Assembly (NCBI RefSeq): GCF_016859285.1
Contig: NC_053418.1
Span: forward strand, 956,501 to 1,020,500
DNA: 64,000 nt
Reading direction: 5' to 3'
Origin: Xiphias gladius
Taxonomy: Eukaryota; Chordata; Actinopteri; Istiophoriformes; Xiphiidae
In this document: positions 1 to 36,894 of the stretch, piece by piece
How positions within the stretch are numbered: position 1 is the stretch's first letter
Layout: the number at the start of each line of letters is the position of its first letter
The notes under the pieces: model-generated
Database searches by the model: none
What the model saw: only the letters and a program-made list of their open reading frames with translations
Told to the model about the DNA's origin: nothing
Made by a program: the position numbers and the translations under genes

Positions 1-40
1 AGGTCATGTTTTATCTTTTCCACGGCTTGATCGTGGTAGT

Positions 41-24906
<24,866 letters not shown>

Positions 24907-24954
24907 CCCGTCGTCCCGCACAAAAACCCACAGACCGAGACGAAGAGCCCGTTC

Positions 24955-24984
24955 TAGTCCTCGGTCCTCGGTCCTCGGTCCTCA
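24955..24984. repeat. Short tandem repeat CCTCGGTC
   Basis: About three and a half copies of the 8-mer TCCTCGGT lie between the ISRE and the PARP14 start codon, probably within the 5' UTR or core promoter. Confidence 0.7.
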
Positions 24985-24995
24985 GGCTTCCGCCG

Positions 24996-25011
24996 CTTTC
25001 ACTTTCGTTTC
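24996..25011 (-). promoter_or_regulatory. Interferon-response element in the PARP14 promoter
   Basis: Read on the minus strand the site is GAAACGAAAGTGAAAG, three GAAA blocks each two bases apart, the ISRE/IRF consensus. It lies about 90 bp upstream of the PARP14 start codon in GC-rich sequence. PARP14 is known as an interferon-stimulated gene, so the position fits. Function is inferred from sequence only. Confidence 0.75.
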
Positions 25012-25019
25012 TTCGTCGA

Positions 25020-26160
25020 ACTCACGGGAAAGTGGAACCGAGTTGAAGCAGCCAGCCAGAGTTAACCCGGGCAAAACCGGGGTTTCACTCAATGCGTATT
25101 GTTGAGAAATAACAAATGAAATCGAGTCCGGTGCAAGTGAGTGAAGAGTGAAGAGCGGCGAGATTCGCCAGCTTCCTCCGGCAGTTTCGTCCAGAAATCG
25201 AGGCTTCTGTTACCGGTTACATCTAACTACGCAGCCGTGGACGAGCATTGACGTGAACGAATGGGCAAGAACCGGTCCACCCACTACACGGAGCCGGCGC
25301 CGTGCCCGGGGGACCCACCGGGGCCGCCGCCCCCCCAGGCGAAACGGTTGTAAGCCGGCCGCTGCTCTACCCGGGTCGAGGGGGACCTCGAGAATTCAAT
25401 AAATTCAGCAATTCATCGCATTCACGGGTCATTTATGTGCAACCTGAAAGTACCAATGGTCACGAAATGCGTCTATTAAAAGTTTGATTTCCCCTTTAGG
25501 CCTTAAGGTGCAGAATGATTGATGACATTGAAATCCACCGGGCAAATATGACTTTTAAAAGACTAAAATAAAATGGTAATAAACCCTGTTGGAGCTGACA
25601 GCGCCACCTGGTGGGGAAGACACGTTAGTCTTCAGTTGGAGATACGCTTCTTTAATACTGAGCTGTTTTTTTTCTGAATTTACAGAAGTGGGAAACAATC
25701 AGTGTTTTTGAAAGCATTGTTTGGAAAGTGACTGTGACTTTTCCAACACTATAAGAGGCTTTTATTCAAATTAATAAACAATGAATCGATTCATTTTCTG
25801 TCGATAAACTGGTCGTTTAATCGACTAATTGTTCAAAAAAGAAAACTGATTTAAAAAAAAAAAGAGAAGGACGACAACGATTCTCAACTGTTCAACCGAT
25901 TAACTCACTGGTGCTTTAAAAAAAAAGTCATTCATACAACGAATACCAATATTAACACAGACACAGATCATGGATCAAAAGTCCATAATGCACTCGGACA
26001 AAAACACCGAAACTTCATCTTCTGGTGAAGGTCATGCGATTTGATAGAAAGAGCAGCTACTAAATGGACCCTGAGGCGAGACTGTTTGCGCTCTGCCTGA
26101 AGATGCGGAGCAACGGACGGAAGGAAACACGGTACGACTGATGTGGGAGGAAGACTTTTA
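25020..26160. other. Intergenic region between PARP14 and the lectin gene
   Basis: No coding exon was recognised. The first part is the GC-rich PARP14 upstream region. About 25755-25900 resembles the AATCGATTAAT-type dispersed repeat also found at 33.6 and 61.9 kb. The rest is unremarkable AT-rich sequence. Confidence 0.6.
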
Positions 26161-26161
26161 T

Positions 26162-26167
26162 TTTATT
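26162..26167 (-). terminator. Poly(A) signal of the lectin gene
   Basis: AATAAA on the minus strand is about 285 bases downstream of the lectin stop codon and is followed by a second AATAAA-like motif. Confidence 0.55.
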
Positions 26168-26449
26168 GACTTCAAATCCTTCTGCAGTAAAGAAGCTTAA
26201 AAACGTCTAATGCATGGATTCACTCCGGCCTCCGCCCAGACACTGTGGAAAACGTCAGGAGTGTTTTCAAAGATCCGAACTCTCATCTAAGACCTCGGTT
26301 CGTTGGCGCGTGGACGACAAGCGGGGCAGGGTTTTGGTGAGATTGGAGCTCCGAGACTCAACCGGCTGACCAGGCCGTCGTCGGACGTGGAGCCGATGTG
26401 CGCTCACACTGTTCCGTCCACAGCGAGGAACAACGGCGCTTTAAAAGCG

Positions 26450-29117
26450 TCAGGCTTCGGCGGCTGGTGCGTCTTCGCCTGCAGAGAGAACACGAGAGAC
26501 TGGTGAGCTTCAGGATCTTTGAGAATGGACAAATCCCCCTGGCCGGTCTCCGAGGGAACCGCAGCGACGCCAACTTCCGGGTCGGTCTACAAGGGACTAG
26601 GAAATGAATTATGTCAGTGAGGGGATACGGGTACAAAGGCATGCGTGTGTTCGTACGTACAGTCGGGCTTGGTTGGAGGTGGTGGTGGAGGTGGGGGGGG
26701 TGGTTTGGCGCAGGTGTAGGACACCTCCAGGTACCTGGTCTGCTCCTTGCAGGGATATTCGCCAAACACCAGCTCGGTGACCGGGACCTCACAGGACTTC
26801 CTGTTGCCACAGCTGGAGATGCAGAGAGAGGAAACAGGGTCGGAACCGGCACCAGTGAGCGGAGCCACCGGTTCTGTTCTCCACCCTTTAAATTCACACT
26901 TTCGAAGTCTGTGGAAACTTTGCTAGCGCTTTATTTTACTGGTCCTGTATTTTCCGGCCAATTTCCTGGAAACCTTCCCAAAAAAATGTCCTAAAAAAGA
27001 GCTGGCGTTTAGCTGATTCTTCCCAGACGGGCCGACGCAGTCCGGTACTACTGACAAGGGAAGTGGAGAAGGCGTTAGCTGCTACAGTTACTGAGTGGCT
27101 GCGCCTGACATTTGAGTTTTGAAGAAAAAAATAAAAAATGATGTAGCAGGTCAGTGAAGAAAAAGTTCCTGAGCGTCCATCAGAGTTTCTGAGAAGGGCA
27201 AACAAAAATTCTTAATTCGTGAATATCTACCGATCACCGAGCGGATCAATAATGCGAGGCAGCTCGAAGTCATGAGGAATCGAAATTCAGAAGATCTATC
27301 TAGTAATTTACTGCTAAACACCAGCTCATTTTTAGGAAATTGTTGGGAAAGTTTCCAGGAAATTGGCTGGAAAATACAGGAGCAGTAAAATAAAGTGTTG
27401 AAGTCATCTCCTTAATGTTGGTTGAGAAGGAAACTCCTGGACAATGTAACAGGTTCAAGTTCTGACCATCATTTGAATTATCTACAGTTTGTTTCTGACA
27501 AATCAGTTTTTCTCTCTGTCTCCTAAATATTACAATACCCATGAGCCTCAGCTGCTGTTGCTATGGAGCAGCCAGTCAGAGGTTTGAAGCCTTAAGCCCC
27601 TCAAATCGTCCCGATCTGATCCAGAATCCGAATGTGAACCGATTTTAAACTGCTGAATGTTTAATCGGGTTTCTACAAAGTTTAGCCTTTAGCTTCAACA
27701 GCAGAACGTTTAGCTCTAGGATCGGATGCGTCATCCTGAAATGCACCCTGGGAATCGTAGCTGACCTCTCTCCTTAGGCTCCTTCTGCCTTTGACTTTTT
27801 AAATCAAAGAAGCAGATAATTTCTAACCCAGCGGTTCGTCCGTGGACAGTTTCATGTTCATCCGAGACCGTCATGAACCGGACTGTTACGGCAGGAGCCC
27901 TGACAAGCCTGAAACAAGGGCTCCCACCTCGTTTCCCCGTTTAACATGACAGGAAACCTGACAGAGACTCTGCAGAGGAGACGGGAGAACGTTTCCTCCT
28001 CATATCTGCTCGTCTTGGACTTTAGACTTGACCAGATTTATTTTCACAACATGGGGCTGAAAGTGAGTTCTCTTACAGATCCTCCACCACCATCTCAGCC
28101 CAGGGGAAGGAGCAGTAGGTGTCGGGCCCGTCGTCCGGGTGGCGTTTTCCCTCCCCACACCTGGTCCCCACGCCGACCTTGTACAGGATGTGTTCCAGGT
28201 TTATCTTGCTGCCGACGTCTGGGGGAGACACGAGCGCGAAGCGTCACAAAGTGAAGACATTTCATTTGGGAGTTTTCTTTGCTAAATCGATCCCATTCGC
28301 TCCCATTATCAGTGTGTTGTGTGGAGCCTACCAGACGCTGTGCAGCAAACCAACAGTAAACTAAAACATTCCTGATAGCTTTGCCCTATTTGCTGTTCCT
28401 ATTTGTCCAACGAGCCCCTGGTGGGCTGGGAGGTCTCTGACTTACAGGATCAGATGTCCAACCTTCAAGACGATAAGAAAATCGAGGGTTTTATCCTGTG
28501 GGGGAGGCTTGTTACAGCCACGATTTATGATCCGTTGATCTCTGTGATAATGATACACAGAGCAGATTTAACCCCCGTGTGTATATTGCAGACACTGTGA
28601 GGACCTGAATGTGATCACGCCCCCCCCAACACCACCACCACCACCACCACCCAGTTCAACCGATTATTTTAGGTTAAAAGGAATAGCGTTACATCTGTGG
28701 ATATACGTGTGTCTGCCTTCTTGCTCAGGGTTAAACGTTAAGGCCGATCCCGGTCTCACGTCGCTACATTCAACGTGAACACTACTGCCAGCAGCTGGTT
28801 AGCTTAGCTTAGCACAAAGAACGGAAACAGGGGGAAACAGCCAGCCTGACTCTGTCCAAAGGCAACGGCACCCACCACCAACCAACCAGCTCCTCTACAG
28901 CTCACTGATCAACACGCCGTGTCTTGTTTGGTGGATCTGAAAACAAAAAACTGTTTAGGTTCCCGTCGCGGTAACGATAGAGCGGAAAGATAACCAATGC
29001 GTTCAGTGAGGGTTCCCCGTAAGAATAGCAAGACGGGTGTGTTTCTCCATGGTGTCTTACCACATGACATCACAGCAGTGTCGTTGTGACAGGCGTAGAT
29101 GACCTCTCCCTCTGTTG

Positions 29118-29153
<36 letters not shown>

Positions 29154-30394
29154 CAGACTACAAGAAATGACTTCATCATCCTCATCCTCATCGTTTACTG
29201 GTCAGTGCTTCCGTGAGGCTCCTGCACTTTGTTTTAACAGCATGTGGATCCACTTGTTACGAGAGTGTGTTAGGAAAGATGTTGGTGACAGACTAATTTC
29301 CATCAGCAGTCATTAAGCAAAACATTTTTCAACAAACGTCAGGTCAGTTTTATTCATATTGAAACGGCCCAACATCAGTTCTTACCAGCGGCACGAGTCA
29401 AGTACCAAGCTGCAGCCAGCACTGAAAACACAGCACAAGTTTGCGTTACTTCAAACCACTTTATTCTGCTGCATAATAAATTGACAGTGAAACATTTATA
29501 ACATTTGGATGTCAGACTGAGATTTGAAAACAAAACAGCGGTGTTTGGTCCGACAACAGCTGTCATGAAAGTAAATCTGAGATGATGGATATCTTCGCTC
29601 AAAAAATATACAGTAAAATCATGGCTTTTCTAAATACTGGACGTTAAACATCAGAGGTCACGAGGGTCCGAATGTGGCTGGAAGTTGTGTTTTCAGAAAA
29701 TCTCACAATCCGTTGGATCAGTTCACCTTCAGCTCTCACACACAGTATGTATCAAAACCCCCTGTTTCCACACGTAGACAGCGAAACGAGATGAATGCCA
29801 AATAGTGTAGTAACGTCGCGCTGTAACATCCTCTTAGTTAGAAGGAGAACGTTTGTTGTCAAGTTTGATTAAAAGCGTGAGGGAACAGGTTACTGCTCCA
29901 TCATCAGCGAATGAAAAACACAGTTTCAGCCATAAAGCTCCGTAAGTGTGTGAACAGCATCATGGCGTCCAAAGTAAGAGGAGTCAAAACACTCAAAAGA
30001 ATAAAAAATGAAACTACGTTTTTTTTTAAAGGGCTTGCTATCTTTTTCCCGAGCGGTCTCTCAGCATGATCCGATTTTTTTTTCCTTCTCTCTCTTTTTT
30101 TCCAGCTGCGAGTAGGTCCACAGTTCCTGTCCGTGCGTCTCATCGTGGGACAGCAATCTGCGTTCCGACATTTAGACATGACTCTACTCCAACGCAGCGA
30201 AGACGCCGTACACCGCTGTCTCGTATTTGTGCAAGAATTTGCCAGGACTCCCCGAAAGAGCATAAATGTCACGACTAAAAACCCACCGAACAAAATCGGG
30301 GTCGTGAAACGCCGCGTGTTTGACGGACTCGGACTAAAGCCGAGGAGCGGAGAAGATACTCACAGCCGAAGGCGACCAGCCTCAGTGGGACCAT
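26450..30394 (-). CDS. Secreted SUEL-type (rhamnose/galactose-binding) lectin-like protein
   Basis: Six exons join in frame to 441 bases, 146 residues: 30394-30364, 29421-29386, 29111-29061, 28218-28077, 26812-26661 and 26478-26450 (TGA at 26452). The start MVPLRLVAFGLLAAAWYL is a signal peptide. One SUEL domain follows with eight cysteines in family order: YACHND, VMSC, TRCGEG, TYC, LCGNRKSC, YPC and RYLEVSYTC. The YGR motif of rhamnose binders is missing, and the usual DPC motif reads EYPC, so sugar specificity is uncertain. A run of ten prolines and a short acidic tail (EDAPAAEA) follow the domain. In fish such lectins are often secreted and bind microbial glycans. Small exons 2, 3 and 6 rest on phase and splice signals alone. 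Confidence 0.78.
26929..27396. mobile_element. Foldback (long terminal inverted repeat) element in a lectin intron
   Basis: Arms of about 85 bp at 26929-27013 and 27312-27396 are near-perfect reverse complements: CTTTATTTTACTGGTCCTG with CCAATTTCCTGGAAACC in arm 1, mirrored in arm 2 with few changes. About 300 bp lies between, without a coding frame. The shape is that of a MITE or foldback transposon. It sits between lectin exons 4 and 5. Confidence 0.8.
27725..27850. repeat. Dispersed repeat, copy 2 (pairs with 2.6 kb)
   Basis: It shares AATGCACC.TGGGA.TC.TAG, then TTTGACTTTTTA and AGCAGATAATTTCT, with the copy at about 2640-2760. Confidence 0.6.
28795..28862. repeat. Dispersed repeat fragment, inverted copy
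   Basis: TTAGCTTAGCTTAGCACAAA followed by GGAAACAGGGGGAAACAGCC is the reverse complement of the motif at 13030-13100. Confidence 0.65.
29121..29151. repeat. (CA)n microsatellite next to lectin exon 3
   Basis: About 15 CA units lie less than 10 bases from the acceptor of lectin exon 3 (29112-29113). The arrangement is the same as at PARP14 exon 13. Confidence 0.9.
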
Positions 30395-30472
30395 GTTGGC
30401 GTCTCTCAGCCTCCTCTTCTGCCTTCCACCTGCAGACAGACTGACGGTGGGAGCAGCATCTGGGCATCCAGG

Positions 30473-30479
30473 TATTTAT
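30473..30479 (-). promoter_or_regulatory. TATA-like box of the lectin gene
   Basis: ATAAATA on the minus strand lies about 80 bp upstream of the lectin start codon, at a plausible distance for a short 5' UTR. Confidence 0.5.
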
Positions 30480-33400
30480 GCGTCCGTCCTGACAGTAGAC
30501 ATGCAGACGCCTGTCCCCCACCGCCGCAGGCATGCGGGGCCTCCTGACCCAGATGTGATGAACGTGTAAAACCCTGCGGAGCTGCAGGAGAGAGATCTAT
30601 AAATCCACAGGTTTCAGGACCTTTAACGGTTTAGATCCCAGCTGCTCCTCATTCTCCTCCTTATTTCTCATCAGGAAGCTCAAAACTTAAAAGAAAAACA
30701 TCTGGATTTGTTAAGCAGGGGTGGAAACTGTGTCAGCTAACAGGCCCAGATTTACAAAATGTGCATGTTTTGAAGAACCTATAGCCATATTTATACCACA
30801 GCACGTATACCAGGTCCATATAGGGACTCTAGGCTTTGTGACAGTTAGCTGAAAGACAGACTCAGTGATTTTTCTACAGTCCACAAATACGGACCTTTGT
30901 TCCTAAAACCCAGCCGACTGCTGATGATCTTGAAGCTCTCTCAGAAACCTGGTTCCAGACCTGTAATACGCCGCCCACATATGTGAATTTTGCAGCGATT
31001 CAAAAAGGCCTTGCCCGTGGCCCAGGTTGGACAACACCCGAGCCAGTCGGAGCTTTGTGGGCGGGATTGTCATCTTGTACCAGGGAGAGAAGAATAATGA
31101 CAAAAAAATGGAGACGAGCGTGGACGAGATGTTTGCAGCTGCACAGGTTGCTTCGAGTCAGCAACACGCCTGAAATCGACGTATTTCGTGGATCTGCATG
31201 ACAAACGTGAACTGCTGCTGACAACCTCACCTGACATGACATCGACGGGACGGGTGCATCGCGGCATCACCGCAGCAGATAGCGGTCGTTTTCACTGGCT
31301 ATTAACCTGCTAGTTATTTTCTCGGTTGGTCGGTTAATTGGTTGGTCTATAAAATGCGAATAAACAGTGAAAAGTGCAGATAAGGATTTCCCTAGTGACA
31401 AGGTAGATCTTCAGATGTCTTGTCAAACCAACAGCTCAAGACCCGAAGATATTCGACTTTACCATCACAGAACACAAAGAGAAGCAGAAAATCCTCACAA
31501 CTGAGAGGCTGCACCGAGGGAGTATTTGGTCATTCTAAAAATGAACTTAATTAATCCTCCGATAACTGACTGATCAATCAATCGAGTAACTTTTTCAGTT
31601 CTGCACTGGATACTGATTGGCTGGGACAAAAATCTCCCCCTACCGAACCAAAAAAAAAAAAAAATGGCTAATGTGAACACGACACTACGCAAAACTAGAA
31701 AAGACGCTCGGTAGAGCGCAGAGCTGCGCCAAGGCCAATCTCAAACGACATACACCAGACTTCAGAGAAAACCATCCTGGTGGATAGTAGGTGGTCCGGA
31801 TCTTCCCGGACCCATGTCCCATCCCTCCACCGAGTTCGGTATAAGTCGGCTAAGTGCTTCATGCATAATCCTGCCGACCAACGAACCAACAGACAGACAC
31901 GGGGGAAAACCTGACCTCCTTGGCCGAGGCAAGGGAAAGACGGTTCAGATTTTCTGCCGGTAAAAGCGTTGACTTCTCTCTCTGCCCAGCCACAGTGCTC
32001 ACGTTAACTGGAAGGATGGAAGAGAATAGGACTCGACATCGTCTTTAGCTCACCGAAACACAGAAGAAGAACGAGAGCGTGTAAGTATGAAGTATACGCC
32101 TGTACACTAGTAGAAAAACACCAGTAAAACACGCAGAGCATAAAAAATGAAAAACACGACATATTAAACCGTGGCGAGCTCTACAGCTCTTCCTTTACTT
32201 ATTCCTAGGAAACACTGGAAATACTGGTACGACTCCATGACCTTAGTTTACCGGTATAAATACCCTCATAGAACGTTGTAAATACCACAGGCCTGGGTCC
32301 ACTACGTGGACAGTAACGACTGCACATGTCACTGCACTGAATCTATGGGCAGTGTCCATTTAAACAGCTTGTGCACCTTATTTACAGCTGTGCTGTCATT
32401 TTGTTGGACGCGCCCAGTGTCCTGAAACATCTGTCCTGAGAAACGGCATTTCACTTCCCTGCTTGTTGACGTACGTGTCCGTGAAAACGAGAAGGGAAAC
32501 TGAACTTTAGCTTACATTTGGAGGTGGTGCTGCATTTCAGATGGTGGTTTTAACGTTCTTTCCGCCTACAACAACAACTGAGTGGATGTTTCACAAAGGT
32601 AGTATTGATCACAGAAAAGTTTACAGGGGTTTGTATTTGCTGCCTAAATGATAAAGATCAATTATCTGAATGCAAACATCTTAAAGTGACAAAAAAAAAA
32701 AAAAATCCCTCACTTTCACAATCTGCTTTTAAACTCGGCACAGTTCTGTTGCGTTTTAAACTCCCACCAGTGGGATGGGAAACAAGGTGGTTGACTTCTT
32801 GTCTCAGCCAAAACCCACAGCATGTGCTGAAATGTTGACAGATAATTAGTGTTAAAGAGTAGCCCATGTAGAGTAGTGGGCGCTCAGGACCCGCCCTGAA
32901 AATGTCCCAACATGCATCAGCAGCCTCTTGAAGAAGTCCAGGTGGCAGCCTCGGGCTCATAAATACCAAAGTCCGCCGCAGCAGGTCACAACGGAGCAAC
33001 AGGAGGCCAACGTCATTATGATCTGACAAAACTGACACCGGCCTTTAACTGACACGCACGTTAAAATGCCGGTTCTAATGATCCATGTCGAGTCCAGGCT
33101 TGACGATGGAGACTCAAGTCCGACTCCACATGCCAACACGAAGACTCGACACGTGACCTGGACTTGTCTGCGATGAGATCGTGTTTTATGTCCTGTATGT
33201 GTGACGTGTGTTGACTGATGTTGCTCCTTGTGTCAGACTGTGTCAGACATTAATGTTGGTTTTAGTTTTCTTGTTATTTATCCACACTTGCAGTCAGAAG
33301 TTTACATGTAGTTGTAAGAGGCGTTGATGCTTCCTCTCTGTCAAAACAAGCAAACACACAAACAGACAAACCAGTTTACTTTCTTTTAGAATTTTGTTGT

Positions 33401-35186
33401 GGGTTTTCCGACAATATGACAAAATCTGATGTGTCAAAAATATAGATCCAGCCACTGACGGCGCCGTGTATTAGAAACTTTGGAGGCATAAAAAGTTCTA
33501 CATCAGATTTAACTTAACTGTGCGATTGCCTCTCGACTTCCTGCCAGTGGTTGTGTTTTACTGCAGAAATTTTCAGCTTCTCTGTGTCTCCACAACCAGA
33601 CCTTGTTTTCGGGCCAAAACCGACAATTATTTTCATTATTGACGGATCAAACGGTTGTTTTCCTCGATTAACTGATTAATCATTTAATCTGTCAAATATC
33701 AAAAAGTAGTGAAAAACACCCGTCACATCTTCCCAGGCCTTAAAGTGACGCTGCCGCTCGTTTTATCCAAAGCAAAAGTCCAAAATTAAAATTGATTTTA
33801 GTAACAATCATAAATGACAAAACAAACAGCAGATGACTGAATATACTTGCCGATTAATTCAACTTCTTGTTGCAGCTTTAGCTCGTTTGACATCACACAT
33901 TAGACTGAGCCACAAACATGACACTGGGAAAGTCCAACGAGCTCGGCACAGATCTGAGAAAAGCACGAAACAGATTGACACGAGTCGAGAATGTCACACG
34001 GGGCCGTCTCAAAGCTGCTTCAGGCCCCAGGATCATCGGGGCCCCTTTTCGGACGTGGAATACGTCACATCGCTGGCTTCATCGAGCGTTTAGAGCGACG
34101 GCTTTGTGTCAAGCCACTCAGACACAGGGGACTTTTAAGTTAATGTGTCTGGTGGCTTCAGTCAGACGAGCCAGGGCCCAGACCAAAAGAACATTAGGTT
34201 AGGTATAATGATACGACCCTCACGCTCCTGAAATCTGCCTGGTTATCTGGTCCTCGGCTCAGAGGGAGAGCAGCTCTCTGATCTCGGCGCTGGACCAACT
34301 TACAGCCGCTTTCGTTAAATATTTTCTCTCATGTTTTGGTTCAAATTGTAAAAGAGAACAATGGAGATCATGTTTGCTATGACGCATTTGAGGACACAAC
34401 GGCAACTTTACCGGGTGATCATCAAAGCCCAAAACCAAAGAAAACACAGACCTCTCTCACAGATACTGTTATAGCTGCCGGTAAGTGCAGAAACAAACTC
34501 TGACAAGGAAACCAAAACTTTGTTCAAACAAATTCTCCTTTATTAAATCAGACCAATAAACTGCTCATTAATGATGTCATTTTTTTTCCCAGGGATAAGT
34601 GTGGTTCAAGCACTGCCTCGATCCTTCTCAGGCTCAGCGACAAAACTTGTCCCACGGTAAGTAAAGTCATCTCACTTATCTGCAGATTTTCCTCTACACA
34701 TCCCACAATTCTGCACCATTGAAAAGCAATAAAATGAAAACAATTTTATGTGAAATCATTTGACAACTTAGCACCTCTTACCTGGCACATTTGTATTTCG
34801 CTACTTTGCATTTGCAAGGTAGAGTTTAAGGGAAATGCGATGCCGCTTTTTCTTAGAAACATGAATGTTCACGTCTATGCAGATTTTTTTAAAGCTAACA
34901 TCGACAGCACATTCCCATCCCATCAATGGACATCATTTACAGGAGATTGTGTTAGTTCACCTTTAAACCCAGGTTCACTGTGAATAATACAAACACATCC
35001 CATTTTAACCAGATCTGGGGACCATGAATGTCACTAAAACCCTGCCTGCGCCCACAGATGACCGACTGGATCGAGTGGAGTGATTTCAGCCTCATGTGTG
35101 TTCGTACAACACACTGTCCACCTGCGATTACCGAAATCACCAAGATCATTTTGTATCATTTCATCATTGTCTCTGTTGTGTTACAG
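30480..35186. other. Gene-poor stretch with dispersed repeats
   Basis: No convincing coding exon was found. About 31300-31500 and 33620-33800 carry members of the fish repeat with CTATAAAATG/GTCTTGT and ATTAACTGATTAATC motifs. 31715-31935 is the second copy of the 16.2-kb element. Near 33292 the sequence CAGTCAGAAGTTTACATG resembles a Sleeping-Beauty-type Tc1 terminus, but no partner end was seen. A 66-base segment at 34594-34660 has splice-like borders but an unrecognised peptide. Confidence 0.55.
31715..31935. repeat. Dispersed repeat with CCTCGGCCGAGG tail, copy 2
   Basis: It aligns with 16235-16450: CCAAGGCCAATCTCAAACGA, CATACACCAGACTTC, GAGTTCGGTATAAGTC, CCTGCCGACCAACGAACC and tail CCTCCTTGGCCGAGG. 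Confidence 0.75.
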
Positions 35187-36227
35187 CATCTCCAGTCAGG
35201 ATTGTGCCACTGGGGAAAAGTGGGGACAAAAAAACCCAAAAAACTGTGACTTCATCGTCAGCGACCAAGGTTTTCATCACCAACCAGGCAATGTCAGGTC
35301 TTCTGTGGAAAGAAAAACCATTAACAGTAGTAAGAACACCAGACATCTTCACTTTGTCTGAGCACAGAGTGAGAAGAGAGGTGAAAACATGCAGGAATCT
35401 GCGTTTCCCTGGACCAAATGTTCTGCTGCTGTCAGTGAAGCCTTCTGATTTCACCGAGGAGAACAGAAAAAACACCGAGCTTCATCCTGAGTTTGTCAAG
35501 ATGCTTTTAAATACTCAACGGTCGTCACACCACACAAGGAGAAAGAAAGAAATGTAAACGTGGATCAGCTGCTTGAAGCCTGTGATGGAAGGTACTACGA
35601 CATGTTTACAAGTGACCGCGGACTGTTAATGCAGAAGACTGAGAACGTTGTGCGTGACAGCAGAGAAACCTTCCTGGAAACCTGGTTCTGTGGGGGCGGA
35701 GAGGAGCAGGGAAGACGTCAGCAGCCAAGGCCATTTTAGGTCAGTCACCCAACACGAGTGTGTTAGACACCAGGGAGAGGTGACAGGAGGAATCATTCAG
35801 GTGTATCTCCCTCTGTGATCTTCAGGGCGTCCACGCCTTCATCCTGGTCCTACCCGTGGGTCCCCTCGCTGATGAAGACAAGGGAGAGTTAGAGACCATC
35901 CAGAAGACTCTCAGCTCTCGAGTCGATGACTCCAACATGATTCCGTTCACTTTGGAGTCAGATCCAACAGCTCCAGCTGTCGTCCACTTTCTAAAGGCAA
36001 ACAAAGACATCCAGCGGCTCTGTGAGAGCCGGGGAGGAAGACGTGTCGTCCTCAACATCACGGACACACATCAGATCCCAGAGATACTGGACACCGCGGA
36101 AAAGATGAGACCTGACAAAGACAAACCACACTGCTACACGACAGAAACAATTGGCGGCGGAGGGAGGCGCCTGAAGAGAAGTCCGCTCCGTGGCTCACAG
36201 GCTGAATGCTGCCTCGGCGGCTTATAA
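35187..36227 (+). pseudogene. GIMAP8-like immune GTPase, degraded
   Basis: Two blocks are recognisable. Block 1 (35187-35740, after a TTACAG acceptor) has SPVRIVPLGKSGDKKT, LTVVRTPDIFTLSEH, PGPNVLLLSVKPSDFTEENR and, after a frame change near 35515, VDQLLEACDGRYYDMF. A family-like piece, CDFIVSDQGFHHQ, is in another frame at 35246-35285, so two compensating shifts are suspected there. The P-loop lacks the GxxxxGK[ST] pattern. Block 2 (35826-36227) starts GVHAFILVLPVGPLADEDKG and stays open to TAA; it equals the second half of a GIMAP G domain without its first half. GIMAPs are AIG1-type GTPases of immune cells. The frame breaks could be decay or homopolymer errors (AAAAAAACCCAAAAAA at the first). 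Confidence 0.75.
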
Positions 36228-36890
36228 CAGAAGCGGACGTCATGGGACCAATTTTTGTGATTGATTTCATAATTAATGCTCATTCTGTTTTCTGAAGATA
36301 TTTTATGTAAGATTGTGTGAGACTTAATTTAGGTTCTTCCTAATGTGCATTTTTTGCCCGAGAATTACAGGTTTGTTGCGTTTTTTATTTTGACATTTTT
36401 AACATCTGCCCAATTTTCATAGTTTGAAAATATGAACATGGTTTTTTAAATAGTTAATTGTCAGTTACTGGGTTATTGTTACGATTTAATTGAATCATAA
36501 CTTTAAGTCTTTAACAAGTGCATTTTTTTATTATGCTTATCCAACTGATATCGATTTTTAAGTATTAGCAAAAAAAGGTTGAAATATTATCTGTTTGCTT
36601 GTCATCCACAATTGTCTGGTCATCGGCTTTTTCAGTACCACACATTATCATATTTAATATTTCATCTGCATTTAAACTGTCACTCAGTCCTTCTAATTGT
36701 TGCCCACCTCATTTGCACTGATTAAACAAAGTATAAAATTCTGTCTTTGAAAGTAATGTAAACCACAAATCTTTTCAAATTAAAGGGCTACAAAAGGTTT
36801 GATGAATGATTTATAATTTTTATCATTTGTTCAGAATTCATTATAAAAGAGTTCAACCTTAACAATTTACATTCACATCAAGAATTTGTC
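36228..36890. other. AT-rich intergenic stretch
   Basis: I see no gene or known repeat here. It follows the GIMAP remnant directly and may include its former 3' UTR. Confidence 0.5.
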
Positions 36891-36894
36891 AAAT

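Noticed and set aside
26358..26897. 179-codon minus-strand frame over lectin exons 5 and 6
   Set aside because: Wrong frame; the SUEL frame with its cysteines and splice signals is clearly the coding one.
33285..33315. Possible Sleeping-Beauty-type Tc1 terminus
   Set aside because: Only about 18 bases match and no second end or transposase sequence was found; not annotated as an element.
34594..34660. Possible 66-base exon with a CCCAG acceptor and ACG|GTAAGT donor
   Set aside because: The peptide GISVVQALPRSFSGSATK is not recognised and nothing in frame joins it to the GIMAP remnant.
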